Shown here one piece after another: positions 8,951-18,164 of a DNA stretch of 64,000 nt. The stretch is from Roseibium salinum. GTDB taxonomy: Bacteria; Pseudomonadota; Alphaproteobacteria; Rhizobiales; Stappiaceae. The translations under genes and the position numbers were made by a program. How positions within the stretch are numbered: position 1 is the stretch's first letter; each line of letters opens with the position of its first letter. The stretch spans positions 2,170,001 through 2,234,000 of the forward strand of contig NZ_JAPEVI010000003.1 of the NCBI RefSeq assembly GCF_026240905.1. Reading direction: 5' to 3'. The notes beneath the pieces are model-generated. The model had not been told where the DNA came from and did not search any database. It was given only the letters and a program-made list of their open reading frames with translations.

Positions 8951-10258
8951 ATGCGCGTTGCCATGATTGGGACCGGTTACGTCGGTCTGGTTTCCGGAAC
9001 ATGTTTTGCCGATTTCGGTCATGTCGTCACTTGCATCGACAAGGACGCATCGAAAATCGATGCCCTGAACAACGGCCGGATTCCAATCTACGAGCCGGGC
9101 CTTCAGGATCTCGTTGCAAAGAACGTTGCCGAAGAGCGGCTCTTCTTCAGGACCGACCCCAAGGACGCGATCAGGGAGGCGGATGCGGTCTTCATCGCCG
9201 TGGGCACGCCGACCCGCCGCGGCGACGGGCACGCCGACCTTTCCTATGTCTATGCCGCGGCCGAGGAAATCGCCGGCCTCATCGACGGCTTCACCGTGAT
9301 CGTCACCAAGTCGACCGTTCCGGTGGGAACGGGCGACGAAGTGGAGGCCATCGTCCGCAGAACCAATCCGGACGCCGATTTCGCCGTCGTCTCAAATCCG
9401 GAATTCCTGCGCGAGGGCGCCGCGATCAGCGATTTCAAGCGTCCGGACCGGGTCATCGTCGGCACCGAAAGCCAGCGGGCCGTCGGCGTGATGCAGGAGC
9501 TCTACCGGCCGCTGTTCCTCAACGAAACGCCGATCATCGTCACCCGGCGGCGGACCTCCGAGCTCACCAAATATGCCGCCAACGCATTCCTGGCGGTCAA
9601 GATCACCTTCATCAACGAAATCGCGGATCTTTGTGAAAAGGTCGGCGCGAACGTGCAGGAAGTCTCCAGAGGCATCGGCCTCGACAACCGCATCGGCTCG
9701 AAATTCCTGCATGCGGGCCCCGGTTACGGCGGCTCGTGTTTTCCAAAGGATACGCTCGCGCTATCCCGGATTGCCGCCGAGGCCGGCTCCAATCTGAAGA
9801 TCGTGGATTCCGTGATCGAGGTGAATGCAGCCCGCAAGAAGAAGATGGCGGACAAGGTCATCGATTTCATGGGCGGCGATGTCAGCGGCAAGACCGTGGC
9901 CCTGCTGGGTCTTGCGTTCAAGCCGAACACCGACGACATGCGCGAGGCCCCCAGCATCGACATCGTCGAAAAGCTGCAGGCGGCAGGCGCCAGGATCCGT
10001 GCCTACGATCCGGCGAGCATGGAAGAAGCCGGCAAATACATGAAGGACGTCCTGTTCTGCGACGGTCCGTATCATGCCATCGAGAATGCGGATGTGGTCG
10101 TGATCGTGACGGAATGGGACCAGTTCCGGGCGCTGGATCTGGACCGGGTCAAGTCCCTGCTCAAGACTCCGAAGGTGGTCGACCTGCGGAACATCTACAA
10201 GCCGGACTACATGAAGGACCGCGGTTTCGACTATACCAGCGTCGGGCGCACCTACTGA
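8951..10258 (+). CDS. ugd: UDP-glucose 6-dehydrogenase
   Basis: 435 aa. Rossmann start MRVAMIGTGYVGLVSGTCFA, the NAD-binding GTPTRRGDGHADLS region, the hinge SNPEFLREGAAI, and catalytic Cys263 in GPGYGGSCFPKD. It oxidises UDP-glucose to UDP-glucuronate with two NAD+, supplying acidic exopolysaccharide or lipopolysaccharide sugars. The length is normal for the UDPG/MDP-mannose dehydrogenase family. A weak AGGACTT precedes the ATG. No polysaccharide genes are adjacent, so it seems to be a stand-alone housekeeping copy; it is convergent with aroQ. Confidence 0.95.
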   Translation: MRVAMIGTGYVGLVSGTCFADFGHVVTCIDKDASKIDALNNGRIPIYEPGLQDLVAKNVAEERLFFRTDPKDAIREADAVFIAVGTPTRRGDGHADLSYVYAAAEEIAGLIDGFTVIVTKSTVPVGTGDEVEAIVRRTNPDADFAVVSNPEFLREGAAISDFKRPDRVIVGTESQRAVGVMQELYRPLFLNETPIIVTRRRTSELTKYAANAFLAVKITFINEIADLCEKVGANVQEVSRGIGLDNRIGSKFLHAGPGYGGSCFPKDTLALSRIAAEAGSNLKIVDSVIEVNAARKKKMADKVIDFMGGDVSGKTVALLGLAFKPNTDDMREAPSIDIVEKLQAAGARIRAYDPASMEEAGKYMKDVLFCDGPYHAIENADVVVIVTEWDQFRALDLDRVKSLLKTPKVVDLRNIYKPDYMKDRGFDYTSVGRTY

Positions 10259-10352
10259 CCGCCTGACGGGACCTGCCGTTCACCGTCTCGGAACTCCGGG
10301 CGATGCGTCCAGGCTTGCGGCACATCGCCGGTAAACGCGGCGGTCACCGATT

Positions 10353-10796
10353 TCAACCGCCCCCGACCAGCGTCGCCATGTGCTGCATGGCGAGCTGATA
10401 GCCGTGCACGCCGCAGCCGGCAATGACCGCGTCGGCCCTTGCGGAGACATAGGAATGATGCCGGAAGCTTTCGCGCTTGTGGATATTGGAGATATGTACC
10501 TCGATGACCGGAAAGCTGCAGGCACTCAACGCGTCCAGGATCGCGATCGACGTGTGGGTATAGGCCGCCGGATTGATGATGATCCCCTGCGCGGACTCCC
10601 GGGCCTCGTGGATCCAGTCGATCAGTTCGTGCTCCGCATTGCTCTGGCGGAACACCACTTTGAGCCCGGACTGGTCCGCGACGGACTCGCACAGTTGCCG
10701 CACATCGTCCAGCGTCTGCTTCCCGTAGATCCCCGGTTCCCGCTTCCCGAGAAGATTGAGATTCGGTCCGTTCAGAACGTAAATGGCCTGTGACAT
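10353..10796 (-). CDS. aroQ: Type II 3-dehydroquinate dehydratase
   Basis: 147 aa from ATG 10796 ([20 protein letters not shown]), which has GGAGAG 8 nt upstream; longer frames lack support. It shows the conserved N-terminal [15 protein letters not shown] loop with the catalytic Tyr, [13 protein letters not shown], and [18 protein letters not shown] with the general-acid His. It converts 3-dehydroquinate to 3-dehydroshikimate in the cytoplasm. In many alphaproteobacteria aroQ precedes accBC; here no acc gene follows, since ugd lies convergent downstream. Confidence 0.95.
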   Translation of the reverse strand: MSQAIYVLNGPNLNLLGKREPGIYGKQTLDDVRQLCESVADQSGLKVVFRQSNAEHELIDWIHEARESAQGIIINPAAYTHTSIAILDALSACSFPVIEVHISNIHKRESFRHHSYVSARADAVIAGCGVHGYQLAMQHMATLVGGG

Positions 10797-10955
10797 GGGT
10801 GATGCTCTCCAAAACTGTGCTGCCACAATGTCGCAATACAACGATTTTTGCCAACAAAACCGCCAGCTTAGAGCAGAAGATTGTGGACGACATTCAAATG
10901 CAACGCCAGAGCCTTTACTTCGTGTTGCGCAGATCAAGTTTACGTATTATTAACC

Positions 10956-11201
10956 ATGAAAATCCAGTTTGAAGACAATCGACTCGACCGGGATCCCTTG
11001 ATCATGCTGCGCGAACGGCTGGACACACCTGAGGCTTTGATGGCTGCGATTGAAGGCTATCAACATCTTCCGATCGATGTTCTTTCGCAATTCCTGCTGG
11101 ATCATTATACCGTCGATCTCGATGTGCTTGCGGAACTTGCCGAGACCCTGGATGGTCGCCAGGCAGCATCAACGCGCACTGTAGCTCAATCCGCGGCCTG
11201 A
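10956..11201 (+). CDS. Small acidic hypothetical protein (81 aa)
   Basis: An 81-aa frame from ATG 10956, MKIQFEDNRLDRDPLIMLRE, rich in Leu and acidic residues and predicted largely helical (GYQHLPIDVLSQFLLDHYTV). No family is recognised. Codon use resembles neighbouring genes, and the frame fits between the divergent aroQ and the convergent receiver protein without overlap. The ribosome site is weak (TATTAACC before ATG), so the call rests on coding character only. I see no signal peptide and no membrane segment. Confidence 0.5.
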   Translation: MKIQFEDNRLDRDPLIMLRERLDTPEALMAAIEGYQHLPIDVLSQFLLDHYTVDLDVLAELAETLDGRQAASTRTVAQSAA

Positions 11202-11280
11202 CACGCTTCCTGGCAGTTGCCACGCCCCGAAATCCAGACTTCCAGATAAACCAGCGTTCAGGTGAGCATGCCTGATGTGC

Positions 11281-11817
11281 CTAGCCGATCGCGGTAACGT
11301 TGCCGCTTTCGCCTTCCCGCGGCTCCTGTCCCGGTGCCTGACCGGGGCCACCCTGCCAGATCTTCTGGCGGTTGCGGATTTCCCGCGGTGCCGGACCGAA
11401 ATAGGTCGCGGTCTTGATGAAGTCGCGGGGATGCAGGATCACGCTTGATACACGCTGATAGAGCGATTTGGCCGAGATCGGTTTGGACAGAAGCTCGTGA
11501 ACGCCCAGTCTGCGTGCTTCCACGATCCGGCTGCGCTCCGTATGGGCCGTGACCATGATGATCGGAATATAGGCGAACGGATTGTTCGGGCTGCGGATCA
11601 TGCGCACCATGTCGGCCCCGTCCAGAATGGGCATGACCCAATCCAGAATGAGGATGTCCGGATTTGCACGGTCCATCGCCTCAAGGCCCGAGGCCCCGTC
11701 TTCGGCTTCGACAATGCGGCGCGCGCCAAAACCCTGCAGCATCGTGCGCAGGATCGTTCGCATGTAGGCGCTGTCCTCGACCAGCAAGAATGTCAGTGAG
11801 GCAAGATCCAGGCTCAC
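11281..11817 (-). CDS. Response regulator, receiver domain with short C-terminal tail
   Basis: 178 aa if started at GTG 11817, which has AAGGAGG 5 nt upstream; a longer ATG start at 11892 adds a poorly conserved lead. Receiver domain residues 8-130: acidic pair in LLVEDSAYMRT, phosphoacceptor Asp59 in ILILDWVMP, Thr/Lys switch residues in VTAHT and SKPIS (Lys112). The tail FIKTATYFGPAPRE resembles the YFGPDRR tail of an alphaproteobacterial CheY-like group. No DNA-binding or enzymatic output domain. No kinase is adjacent. Confidence 0.88.
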   Translation of the reverse strand: MSLDLASLTFLLVEDSAYMRTILRTMLQGFGARRIVEAEDGASGLEAMDRANPDILILDWVMPILDGADMVRMIRSPNNPFAYIPIIMVTAHTERSRIVEARRLGVHELLSKPISAKSLYQRVSSVILHPRDFIKTATYFGPAPREIRNRQKIWQGGPGQAPGQEPREGESGNVTAIG

Positions 11818-12218
11818 CAATTCCTCCTTGTTTGCGCCCAAGTGTTGGCATGAAAGTCTGAATAATGAGTTATACCAGCCGTCACTGATCATGACTCATC
11901 TGATGGACCATATCGGTTTGCCGGCGAGGCGCGTCGCACAGCACGCCATAGTCCGTACACGTACTGGGTGTCTTCGGTGACGGCAGAAGGGACCCTTGCC
12001 CCCAGTCCGAAACCGCGGGCGGCAAGCAGAGGGTAACTATTTCCGCGGCGTTATATTTAGCATCGAAATAGCAAAGCTATCTTCACAGCTTGGTAATATT
12101 GCGGAGAATTAATTCCTCCCGAGGAGCAATGTTAACGGGGCTTTCAACCCTGCAGGAACATGTTGTTGCCATCGCAGCGCAGTAAAGCGAGTCAGCTTTG
12201 ACAACGATTGTACAGATC
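11818..12218. other. Intergenic stretch, relatively AT-rich
   Basis: About 400 nt between the receiver gene (minus) and the small membrane-protein frame (plus). AT content rises around 12040-12130. I see no convincing gene, tRNA, hairpin with U-tract or paired repeat here. It probably carries the promoters of both divergent neighbours. Confidence 0.5.
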
Positions 12219-12385
12219 ATGTCCCGTGACCCAGATCCATTCGAGCAGGACGATCAGCTCAAATTCGAGCACGATGCGTCTGAGCCGGTCCCCGGCGGCA
12301 GGTTGGGGAAAATCTGCTGCTGTTCGCGGGCATCGGCCTTGTGCTTCTGGCGACGGGCATGGCCCTCACAAATTTCCTGTCCTGA
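12219..12385 (+). pseudogene. Candidate 55-aa tail-anchored membrane protein, frame broken by one missing G
   Basis: ATG 12219 opens MSRDPDPFEQDDQLKFEHDA, then the frame fails. Adding one G to the GGGG run at 12305-12308 gives a continuous 55-aa product whose end, GENLLLFAGIGLVLLATGMA, is a good single membrane helix before a stop at 12383. Charged N-terminus plus C-terminal helix suggests a small inner-membrane protein. The repair is inferred; the same kind of lesion (one base missing in a G or C run) is seen in three well-recognised genes downstream. No family recognised. Confidence 0.35.
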
Positions 12386-12548
12386 TTTCCTCCCCTCCTC
12401 CTCGGGAGCGCCCGGAGCCACCGGGAAAGCTTCACGGTCAAAGGAGGATCAGCCGGCCTTTGGCCCATTTGCGGCGAACAGCGCCACACAACCCACCAGA
12501 TCGACATCTTCAACGCGGCGCGACAGCTAGGCCGTCAGGTTTTCCGTT

Positions 12549-12701
12549 TCATTTCTCCGGAAGGTCGTCATCCTCCAGGATGCGCCACTTGGCGCCTTCC
12601 AGGTCGTCATACTGGCCGCTCTTGAGCGACCAGAGGAAAGCGACGAGCCCAAGGCCCCCCAGGAAGAGCGCGATCGGGATAAGGTAGATCAGCACGTCCA
12701 T
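12549..12701 (-). CDS. ccoS: cbb3 oxidase maturation protein CcoS
   Basis: A 50-aa protein: MDVLIYLIPIALFLGGLGLV starts a single N-terminal membrane helix, followed by WSLKSGQYDDLEGAKWRILE, the invariant CcoS segment (GQYDDLEGxxxRIL). CcoS is needed to insert haem and copper cofactors into CcoN. It starts 7 nt after the ccoI stop and closes the ccoGHIS operon. AAGGAT precedes the ATG. Confidence 0.95.
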   Translation of the reverse strand: MDVLIYLIPIALFLGGLGLVAFLWSLKSGQYDDLEGAKWRILEDDDLPEK

Positions 12702-12708
12702 GAACGAA

Positions 12709-14955
12709 TTATCCTTGCCTCTCGCGGTTCACCAGCCGTTCGCGCACGGGCCCGGGCTCAGCCAGCCCCTCGCCCCAGCGGAGCTTGAGGGCATTGGCGG
12801 TGACGGCCAGAGACGAGGCGGACATGGCCACGGCCGCGACAAGCGGCGTGACGAAGCCTGCCACGGCAATCGGAACGGCAATGACGTTATATAGGGCGGA
12901 AATCCAAAGGTTCTGCTCGATTGCCGCGCGGGCTCTTTTCGCCAATCGCAGGGCATCGGCCACGGGCTGCAGCTTGTCGCCCAGGAAAACCGCATCCGCG
13001 GCCGCCTGGCTGAGATGAACGGCGGAGACCGGCGACAGGGAAACATGGGCGCCCGCAAGGGCCGGGGCATCGTTGAGACCGTCGCCCACCATCAGCACCT
13101 TTCGACCCTGGCGCTGCAATTCTTCGAGACGGGCAATCTTCTGCGCCGGCTTGATGCCGGCCTGCCACACCGTGATGCCGAGTGCCTGCGCGCAGCTTTC
13201 GACCGCGGGCTGCGTGTCCCCGGAGAGGATTTCCAGCGCGTAGCCCTGCGCCTTGAGATGATCGATGACGGTGCGGGCGTCGGACCGCAGTTTCTGGCGG
13301 AAGGCGAGCAATTTCACAGGCCGGTTCCCGAACCGGATCGCCAGCAGGGACGCACCCGGCGCGCCTTGCAGGACCGCGTGAACCTCAGCTGCGCTCGCGC
13401 CGCAGAATTCAGGACTGCCGAGGCGCAATGTCTCGTCGCCGACCCGGGTTTCCAACCCGGCGCCCGAGACTTCCTTCACTTCGGGCAGCGGCATGATTGC
13501 GCCTGTCGCCCTTACAAGAGCCGTGGAGAGCGGATGCCGGCTGGCAAGGGCAAGGCGTCCGCCCAGAGCGGTCACGCTGTCCTGCGGGTCGATTGCCGCG
13601 CACAGTTCCGGCTCTGCCAGGGTCAGCGTCCCGGTCTTGTCGAACAGGATCGTGTCGACGTCGGACAGGCACTCGATCGCATTGCCGGAGTTGAGCAGCA
13701 CACCGTGGCGGAACAACTGGCCGGCGGCGACGACCTGGACGGCGGGCACAGCAAGTCCAAGCGCGCAGGGACAGGTGATGATCAGCACCGAGATGGAGAT
13801 CACCAGCGCCGGTTGCCACTCCAGCCCCGCCAGAAGCCAGCCGAAAAAAGTCAGTGCCGCGGCGCTGTGAACCAGCGGCGCATAAAGACGGGCGGCTCGA
13901 TCGGCAATACGGACATATTTCGACTTTGCCTGTGAGGCCGTTTCCAGGAGCCGGTTCACCTCATCGAGCAGGGTTGCGCCGGAAGCCGCCTCCACTCGTA
14001 CCTGGAGCGCGCCCGAACCGTTCAGCGTGCCCGCATAGACACGCTGGCCGGGCTTCACGGGGACGAGCAGACTCTCACCGGTGACGAGACTCTGGTCGAT
14101 TTCCGACGCGCCTGTTTCCACCGCGCCGTCGACAGGAACGCGCTCTCCACCGGAAACCAGCACGAGATCGCCTGCGGTAATCTTGGAAAGCGGCACTTCA
14201 CGCACACTGCCGTCGGCATTGATCCGGGCAGCAACTTCCGCCTTGAGTGCGGCGATGTTTTCGGCGAAGGACCGGGTTCGGCCCCGCATGTTGTGGTCGA
14301 GATACCTGCCGACCAGAAGGAAGAACAGCAGCATCACGGCCGATTCGAAATAGGCGTGGTGCTGGTGCTGCGCGGTCTGCACGAGCGATAGCGCCATTGC
14401 GAGACTGACACCGATCGTGATCGGCACGTCCATGTTCAGGCGGCCGCTCGACAGGGCGTTCAGCGCGCTTTTCAGAAACGGGCGCCCGCTATAGGCCACC
14501 GTCGGCAAGGCAATCAGGGCCGACAGCCAGTGGAAGAAGTCGCGGGTTTCCGGGGTGATGTCGGTCGCATTGCCGGACCAGACGGAGACGGACAGCAGCA
14601 TGATGTTCATGCCGGCAAAACCCGCAACCGCGAGACAGCGCAGAAGCTCCTTGCCCGTCTTGTCCTGGCGTTCCCTGTGGCTCGCCGGGTCGAAGGGATG
14701 GGCCGTATAGCCCAGCCGTGCCAGTTCGGCGACGATCTCGTCGGCGCCGGTCTCGTCTTCCACCCAGTCGACGCCAAGGCGCTGACTGGTCAGGTTGACA
14801 CGAGCCGTGCGGATACCGGGCAGGCGCTTCAGTCCGCGTTCGATGTCGCCCATGCAGGCCGCGCAGGTGATGCCGTCGACGGCAAGGTCCATATGAACCG
14901 CGCCATCCTTGCCGGGCGTCACGAATGCCTGCCAGTCACGCTGATGAACCGTCAT
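12709..14955 (-). CDS. ccoI: Copper-translocating P-type ATPase CcoI (FixI)
   Basis: 748 aa. N-terminal heavy-metal-associated domain with CAAC (Cys31, Cys34), about eight membrane helices, the transmembrane metal motif CPC (395-397) in ITCPCALGLAVP, phosphorylation site DKTGTLT (Asp439), and hinge MVGDGLNDAPAL near the C-terminus. CcoI exports or delivers copper for the CuB centre of the cbb3 oxidase. Its position between ccoH and ccoS, with short gaps, distinguishes it from a general CopA copper exporter. Confidence 0.95.
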   Translation of the reverse strand: MTVHQRDWQAFVTPGKDGAVHMDLAVDGITCAACMGDIERGLKRLPGIRTARVNLTSQRLGVDWVEDETGADEIVAELARLGYTAHPFDPASHRERQDKTGKELLRCLAVAGFAGMNIMLLSVSVWSGNATDITPETRDFFHWLSALIALPTVAYSGRPFLKSALNALSSGRLNMDVPITIGVSLAMALSLVQTAQHQHHAYFESAVMLLFFLLVGRYLDHNMRGRTRSFAENIAALKAEVAARINADGSVREVPLSKITAGDLVLVSGGERVPVDGAVETGASEIDQSLVTGESLLVPVKPGQRVYAGTLNGSGALQVRVEAASGATLLDEVNRLLETASQAKSKYVRIADRAARLYAPLVHSAAALTFFGWLLAGLEWQPALVISISVLIITCPCALGLAVPAVQVVAAGQLFRHGVLLNSGNAIECLSDVDTILFDKTGTLTLAEPELCAAIDPQDSVTALGGRLALASRHPLSTALVRATGAIMPLPEVKEVSGAGLETRVGDETLRLGSPEFCGASAAEVHAVLQGAPGASLLAIRFGNRPVKLLAFRQKLRSDARTVIDHLKAQGYALEILSGDTQPAVESCAQALGITVWQAGIKPAQKIARLEELQRQGRKVLMVGDGLNDAPALAGAHVSLSPVSAVHLSQAAADAVFLGDKLQPVADALRLAKRARAAIEQNLWISALYNVIAVPIAVAGFVTPLVAAVAMSASSLAVTANALKLRWGEGLAEPGPVRERLVNRERQG

Positions 14956-14965
14956 GGCGATCGCC

Positions 14966-15478
14966 TCACTCTTTCACGAAGATCCGGTTCTCGGACCTGA
15001 ATTTCCGCTGACCGTCCTGTTCGATTTCGAGAATGAGCATCCAGTTGCCCGCCGGCACATGGTCCACCTCCCCGACATAGCGTCCGCCGCCGTCGGGTGC
15101 GAGGCGGACTTTCACGTCGGCCGTTTCCTGCACGGGGTTGCGCAGAAGGGCATTGACGCTCAGGCCATAGAGCGCGCCGCCGCCGGCATCCGCCGCGGTT
15201 ATCATGAGCCTGGCGCCGTCCGGGCCAACACGGACGAGTTCGCTCGACACCTGCCAGTGCAGTTGCTCCTGCGCCTTTGCGGCGGCGATTTCCTGATTGT
15301 AGGACTGCCCGGCCTCATAGGAGCTGTCCACCACCACGCCAGGGAACGACCCGACCGCCAGGTAGACGAAGACACCGTTTGCCGCAAACACCACGCCAAA
15401 GAAGCCGAGCAGCCAGGCGAGAACCGTCTTTCCGGTGATCGTCCCGGGTTCTTTCATATTCGACCGAACCATCGTCAT
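14966..15478 (-). CDS. ccoH: cbb3 oxidase assembly protein CcoH (FixH)
   Basis: 170 aa. One N-terminal membrane helix (TVLAWLLGFFGVVFAANGVF, about residues 18-43) followed by a periplasmic FixH-type domain with YEAGQSYNQEIAAAKAQEQL, a typical FixH motif. CcoH stays associated with the oxidase and helps assemble its subunits. GGAGAG lies 7 nt before the start. It sits 10 nt downstream of ccoG and 10 nt upstream of ccoI in the maturation operon. Confidence 0.92.
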   Translation of the reverse strand: MTMVRSNMKEPGTITGKTVLAWLLGFFGVVFAANGVFVYLAVGSFPGVVVDSSYEAGQSYNQEIAAAKAQEQLHWQVSSELVRVGPDGARLMITAADAGGGALYGLSVNALLRNPVQETADVKVRLAPDGGGRYVGEVDHVPAGNWMLILEIEQDGQRKFRSENRIFVKE

Positions 15479-15488
15479 GTCACTCTCC

Positions 15489-16961
15489 TCAAGGCCTGTC
15501 CGGCGCTTTGAACGTGTCTTTTGCCGTCACCACTTCGCCCATCACGCTTTCGGTGATGCGGAAGGTGACCGGCGTCGAGGGCGGCAGCTTTTCCCATCCG
15601 GGCGAGGTCACCAGAACGCGGACTTCCCGCGTGGTGTCCGGACCGACTTCGAGGATCGGACGTCCGGCAAAGCTCGTGTCGACGCCGATTGCCTCCACCG
15701 ATGTGTTCGGCGGCATGCCTTCCACATGCAGCATGAAGCTGCGGGAATGGAGGCGCTTGTTGGAAAGGCGCACCGTGTAGCCGTTGCGCACCGAGCCGTC
15801 AGACAGTTCCACGAAAACCGGGTTCCGGTCGTGCAGCACGCTGATGTCGGCAAAATCCCGGTTCAGCAGGGTGAACAGCATGATGGCGCCGACCAGGACA
15901 ATGACCGCCGCATAGATGATCGTTCGCGGCCGGACGATTTCGTAGACCGGTTCCTTGCCCTCAATGCGGCGCTGAATGTTCTCGTCCGTGTCATACCCGA
16001 TCAGTCCGGTCGGCTTGCCGATCTTGGTCATCACGTTGTCGCAGGCGTCGATGCACAATCCGCACTGGATGCAGTCGAGTTGCATGCCCTTGCGGATATC
16101 GACCCCTGTCGGACAAACCTGAAAGCACTGATAGCAATCGATGCAGTCGCCGGCAGGCATCCCCTGTTCGGCAAGCTTCCTGTTCTGCTTCAGCGATCCG
16201 CGCGGTTCGCCGCGGTCCCACAGATACGTGACGTTAAGGGCCTTCTCGTCCGTCAGTGCCGCCTGAATGCGCGGCCACGGGCACATGTAGATGCAGACCT
16301 GCTCGCGCATGAAGCCGGCGAGCAGATAGGTCGTCGACGTGAGGATCGCAATCCAGACATAGGCCACCATCGGCGCCTGGAAGGTCAGCAACTGCCAGAC
16401 CAGGGTCGGCGCGTCGTTGAAATAGAGGACCCAGGCACCCCCGGTCCACCAGGCGATCATCAGCCAGAAAAAATGCTTGGTGATCCGCTTGCGGACCTTG
16501 CCGAAGCTCAGCGGCTCCTTGTCCAGGGCCATACGCTCGCGCCGGTCCCCTTCAACCTTGCGCTCGACCCACAAGAACAGGTCCGTCCAGACCGTCTGGG
16601 GGCACAGGTAGCCGCACCAGATCCGGCCCGCCACGGCGTTCATCAGGAACAGCGCCACCGCGGCAATGATCAGGAGCCCGGTCAGGTAATAGACTTCCTG
16701 CGGCCAGATTTCGATGAAGAAGAAATAGGCGCGCCTGTTCTCCATATCGACCAGGACGGCCTGGCTGGGGGCATCCGGTCCGCGGTCATAGCGGATGAAC
16801 GGCAGGAAATAGTAGATGCCGAGCGTAAGGAAAAGCAGACCCCACTTTATCCGGCGGAACTTGCCGTGCGTGGCCATCGGATAGATCTTCTTCGCGGCCT
16901 CGAACCAGGTCTCCGTCTGCCCGGCCTGCCCGGCCTGATGGGTCTCGGTGTCCGTAGACAT
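15489..16961 (-). CDS. ccoG: cbb3 oxidase accessory protein CcoG (FixG/RdxA), polyferredoxin
   Basis: 490 aa from ATG 16961 (MSTDTETHQAGQAGQ), with AAGGACGGACGG just upstream; a longer frame from 17051 crosses an unlikely leader. Five or so membrane helices, then two 4Fe-4S motifs, CIDCYQCFQVCPTG and CIQCGLCIDAC, and a C-terminal Ig-like FixG domain (HVEGMPPNTSVEAIG). Biochemical work on family members points to Cu(II) reduction for cbb3 assembly. First gene of ccoGHIS, separated from ccoP by a hairpin. Confidence 0.95.
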   Translation of the reverse strand: MSTDTETHQAGQAGQTETWFEAAKKIYPMATHGKFRRIKWGLLFLTLGIYYFLPFIRYDRGPDAPSQAVLVDMENRRAYFFFIEIWPQEVYYLTGLLIIAAVALFLMNAVAGRIWCGYLCPQTVWTDLFLWVERKVEGDRRERMALDKEPLSFGKVRKRITKHFFWLMIAWWTGGAWVLYFNDAPTLVWQLLTFQAPMVAYVWIAILTSTTYLLAGFMREQVCIYMCPWPRIQAALTDEKALNVTYLWDRGEPRGSLKQNRKLAEQGMPAGDCIDCYQCFQVCPTGVDIRKGMQLDCIQCGLCIDACDNVMTKIGKPTGLIGYDTDENIQRRIEGKEPVYEIVRPRTIIYAAVIVLVGAIMLFTLLNRDFADISVLHDRNPVFVELSDGSVRNGYTVRLSNKRLHSRSFMLHVEGMPPNTSVEAIGVDTSFAGRPILEVGPDTTREVRVLVTSPGWEKLPPSTPVTFRITESVMGEVVTAKDTFKAPDRP

Positions 16962-17057
16962 TCCGTCCGTCCTTTTTTCAAAATTGAAATGACCCCGCCC
17001 CACTGGGATCTTCCCTGGGGTGACGGCCTTGCGGTTCCCGCCACCTTTCAAATATTA

Positions 17058-17090
17058 ATCCGGCGCAAGCGGTCTGACTTTGCGCCGGAT
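17058..17090 (-). terminator. Hairpin between ccoP and ccoG
   Basis: ATCCGGCGCAA (17058-17068) pairs perfectly with TTGCGCCGGAT (17080-17090) across an 11-nt loop. On the minus strand it is followed by an AT-rich TAATATTTG. It lies 32 nt after the ccoP stop and 97 nt before ccoG, so it would end or reduce ccoNOQP transcription before the maturation genes. Confidence 0.6.
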
Positions 17091-17121
17091 CAATTCTCGC
17101 TCATTGCCGGAACGATCCGGC

Positions 17122-18000
17122 TTAAATGCCGCCACCGAAGGAATGGACGTAGAGCGTCAGCGATTTGATTGTCGCCGGGTCCAGACGGCCGGCCCATGCA
17201 GGCATGACGCCGTTGCGCGGGGTGTCGATCTGGGCCTTGATGTCCGCCAGGGACTTGCCATAGAGGTAGTTTGCCGACATCAGGCTCGGCGCGCCGACCT
17301 CCTGAATACCCTCCAGGCTTTCGCCGTGGCAGGCTGCGCAATTGTCCGCATAAAGCGTTTGTCCGGCAGCCAGGTCAACACCCTCTTCTGCGGTCAGTCC
17401 AACGCGGGAGGCGACGAAATTGGCAACCTGGTCGATCTCTTCGCCCGTAAGCAGCTCGTCCCGTCCGAAAGCCGGCATTTCGCCGAAGCGGGCTTCGTCA
17501 TGGTCCGAGCGGATGCCGTATTGGAGCGAGGTGTGGATGTCCTCCAGCGTGCCACCCCAGATCCAGGTGTCATCCTGCAGGTTCGGGTAGCCTTCGGACC
17601 CCGCACCGCCGCCGCCGTGGCACGGAGCGCAGTTGTCGCCGAATGCGGCCTGTCCGTTGGCCAGGGCGAATTGCAGCAATTGCTGATCCTTGCCGATGTC
17701 CTCAAGGGGCGTGGCCACGACCTTGTCCGCAAACTCGGACCGGCCCGCGATGACTTCCTCATAGGCGGCAATCGCCTCGGCGCGCTGGTTGGCGCCCAGG
17801 ATGCCGGTCGTATAGCTGGAGATCAGCGGCCAGGAGGGATAGAGCACCCAGTAGATCACCGCCCAGACGATGGTGACGTAGAACAGATACAGCCACCATT
17901 TCGGCAGGGGATTGTTCAGCTCCTTCAGACCGTCCCACTCGTGGCCGGTTGTCTCGACCCCGGAGACCTGGTCGATTTCCTTGTTATGTATGTCTGCCAT
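17122..18000 (-). CDS. ccoP: cbb3 cytochrome c oxidase subunit III, dihaem cytochrome CcoP
   Basis: 292 aa. An N-terminal membrane anchor (PKWWLYLFYVTIVWAVIYWV, about 33-52) and two c-type haem sites, CAPCH (124-128) and CAACH (221-225), in tandem cytochrome c domains facing the periplasm. It passes electrons from soluble cytochrome c toward CcoO/CcoN. It starts 3 nt after ccoQ; length is normal for CcoP. Confidence 0.97.
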   Translation of the reverse strand: MADIHNKEIDQVSGVETTGHEWDGLKELNNPLPKWWLYLFYVTIVWAVIYWVLYPSWPLISSYTTGILGANQRAEAIAAYEEVIAGRSEFADKVVATPLEDIGKDQQLLQFALANGQAAFGDNCAPCHGGGGAGSEGYPNLQDDTWIWGGTLEDIHTSLQYGIRSDHDEARFGEMPAFGRDELLTGEEIDQVANFVASRVGLTAEEGVDLAAGQTLYADNCAACHGESLEGIQEVGAPSLMSANYLYGKSLADIKAQIDTPRNGVMPAWAGRLDPATIKSLTLYVHSFGGGI

Positions 18001-18003
18001 GGA

Positions 18004-18159
18004 TCAGTCCTCCCGGAGCGGGATTTGCGAGGCTTCGTCGAACTTTTCGCGGTTCTTCGGCCACAATGCGTAGGCCAGAACGATGCCAAACAGGATCATG
18101 AAGTAGAGTAGGCCCCAGGTCTGCGCGAAACCTGCGAAAGCGGAATACGTTTCGTTCAT
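18004..18159 (-). CDS. ccoQ: cbb3 oxidase subunit CcoQ (FixQ)
   Basis: 51 aa, MNETYSAFAGFAQTWGLLYF, with one membrane helix continuing through FMILFGIVLAYALWPKNREK and a short cytoplasmic tail. Size, helix placement and the WPKNREKFDEA motif fit CcoQ, which stabilises the oxidase. It lies between ccoO and ccoP as usual, 5 nt from ccoO. Confidence 0.95.
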   Translation of the reverse strand: MNETYSAFAGFAQTWGLLYFMILFGIVLAYALWPKNREKFDEASQIPLRED

Positions 18160-18164
18160 CGCCG

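Noticed and set aside
16969..16995. TTTCAAAATTGAAA-like repeat before ccoG considered as an FNR box
   Set aside because: Half sites lack TTGAT/ATCAA, so it does not fit the FNR/FixK consensus.
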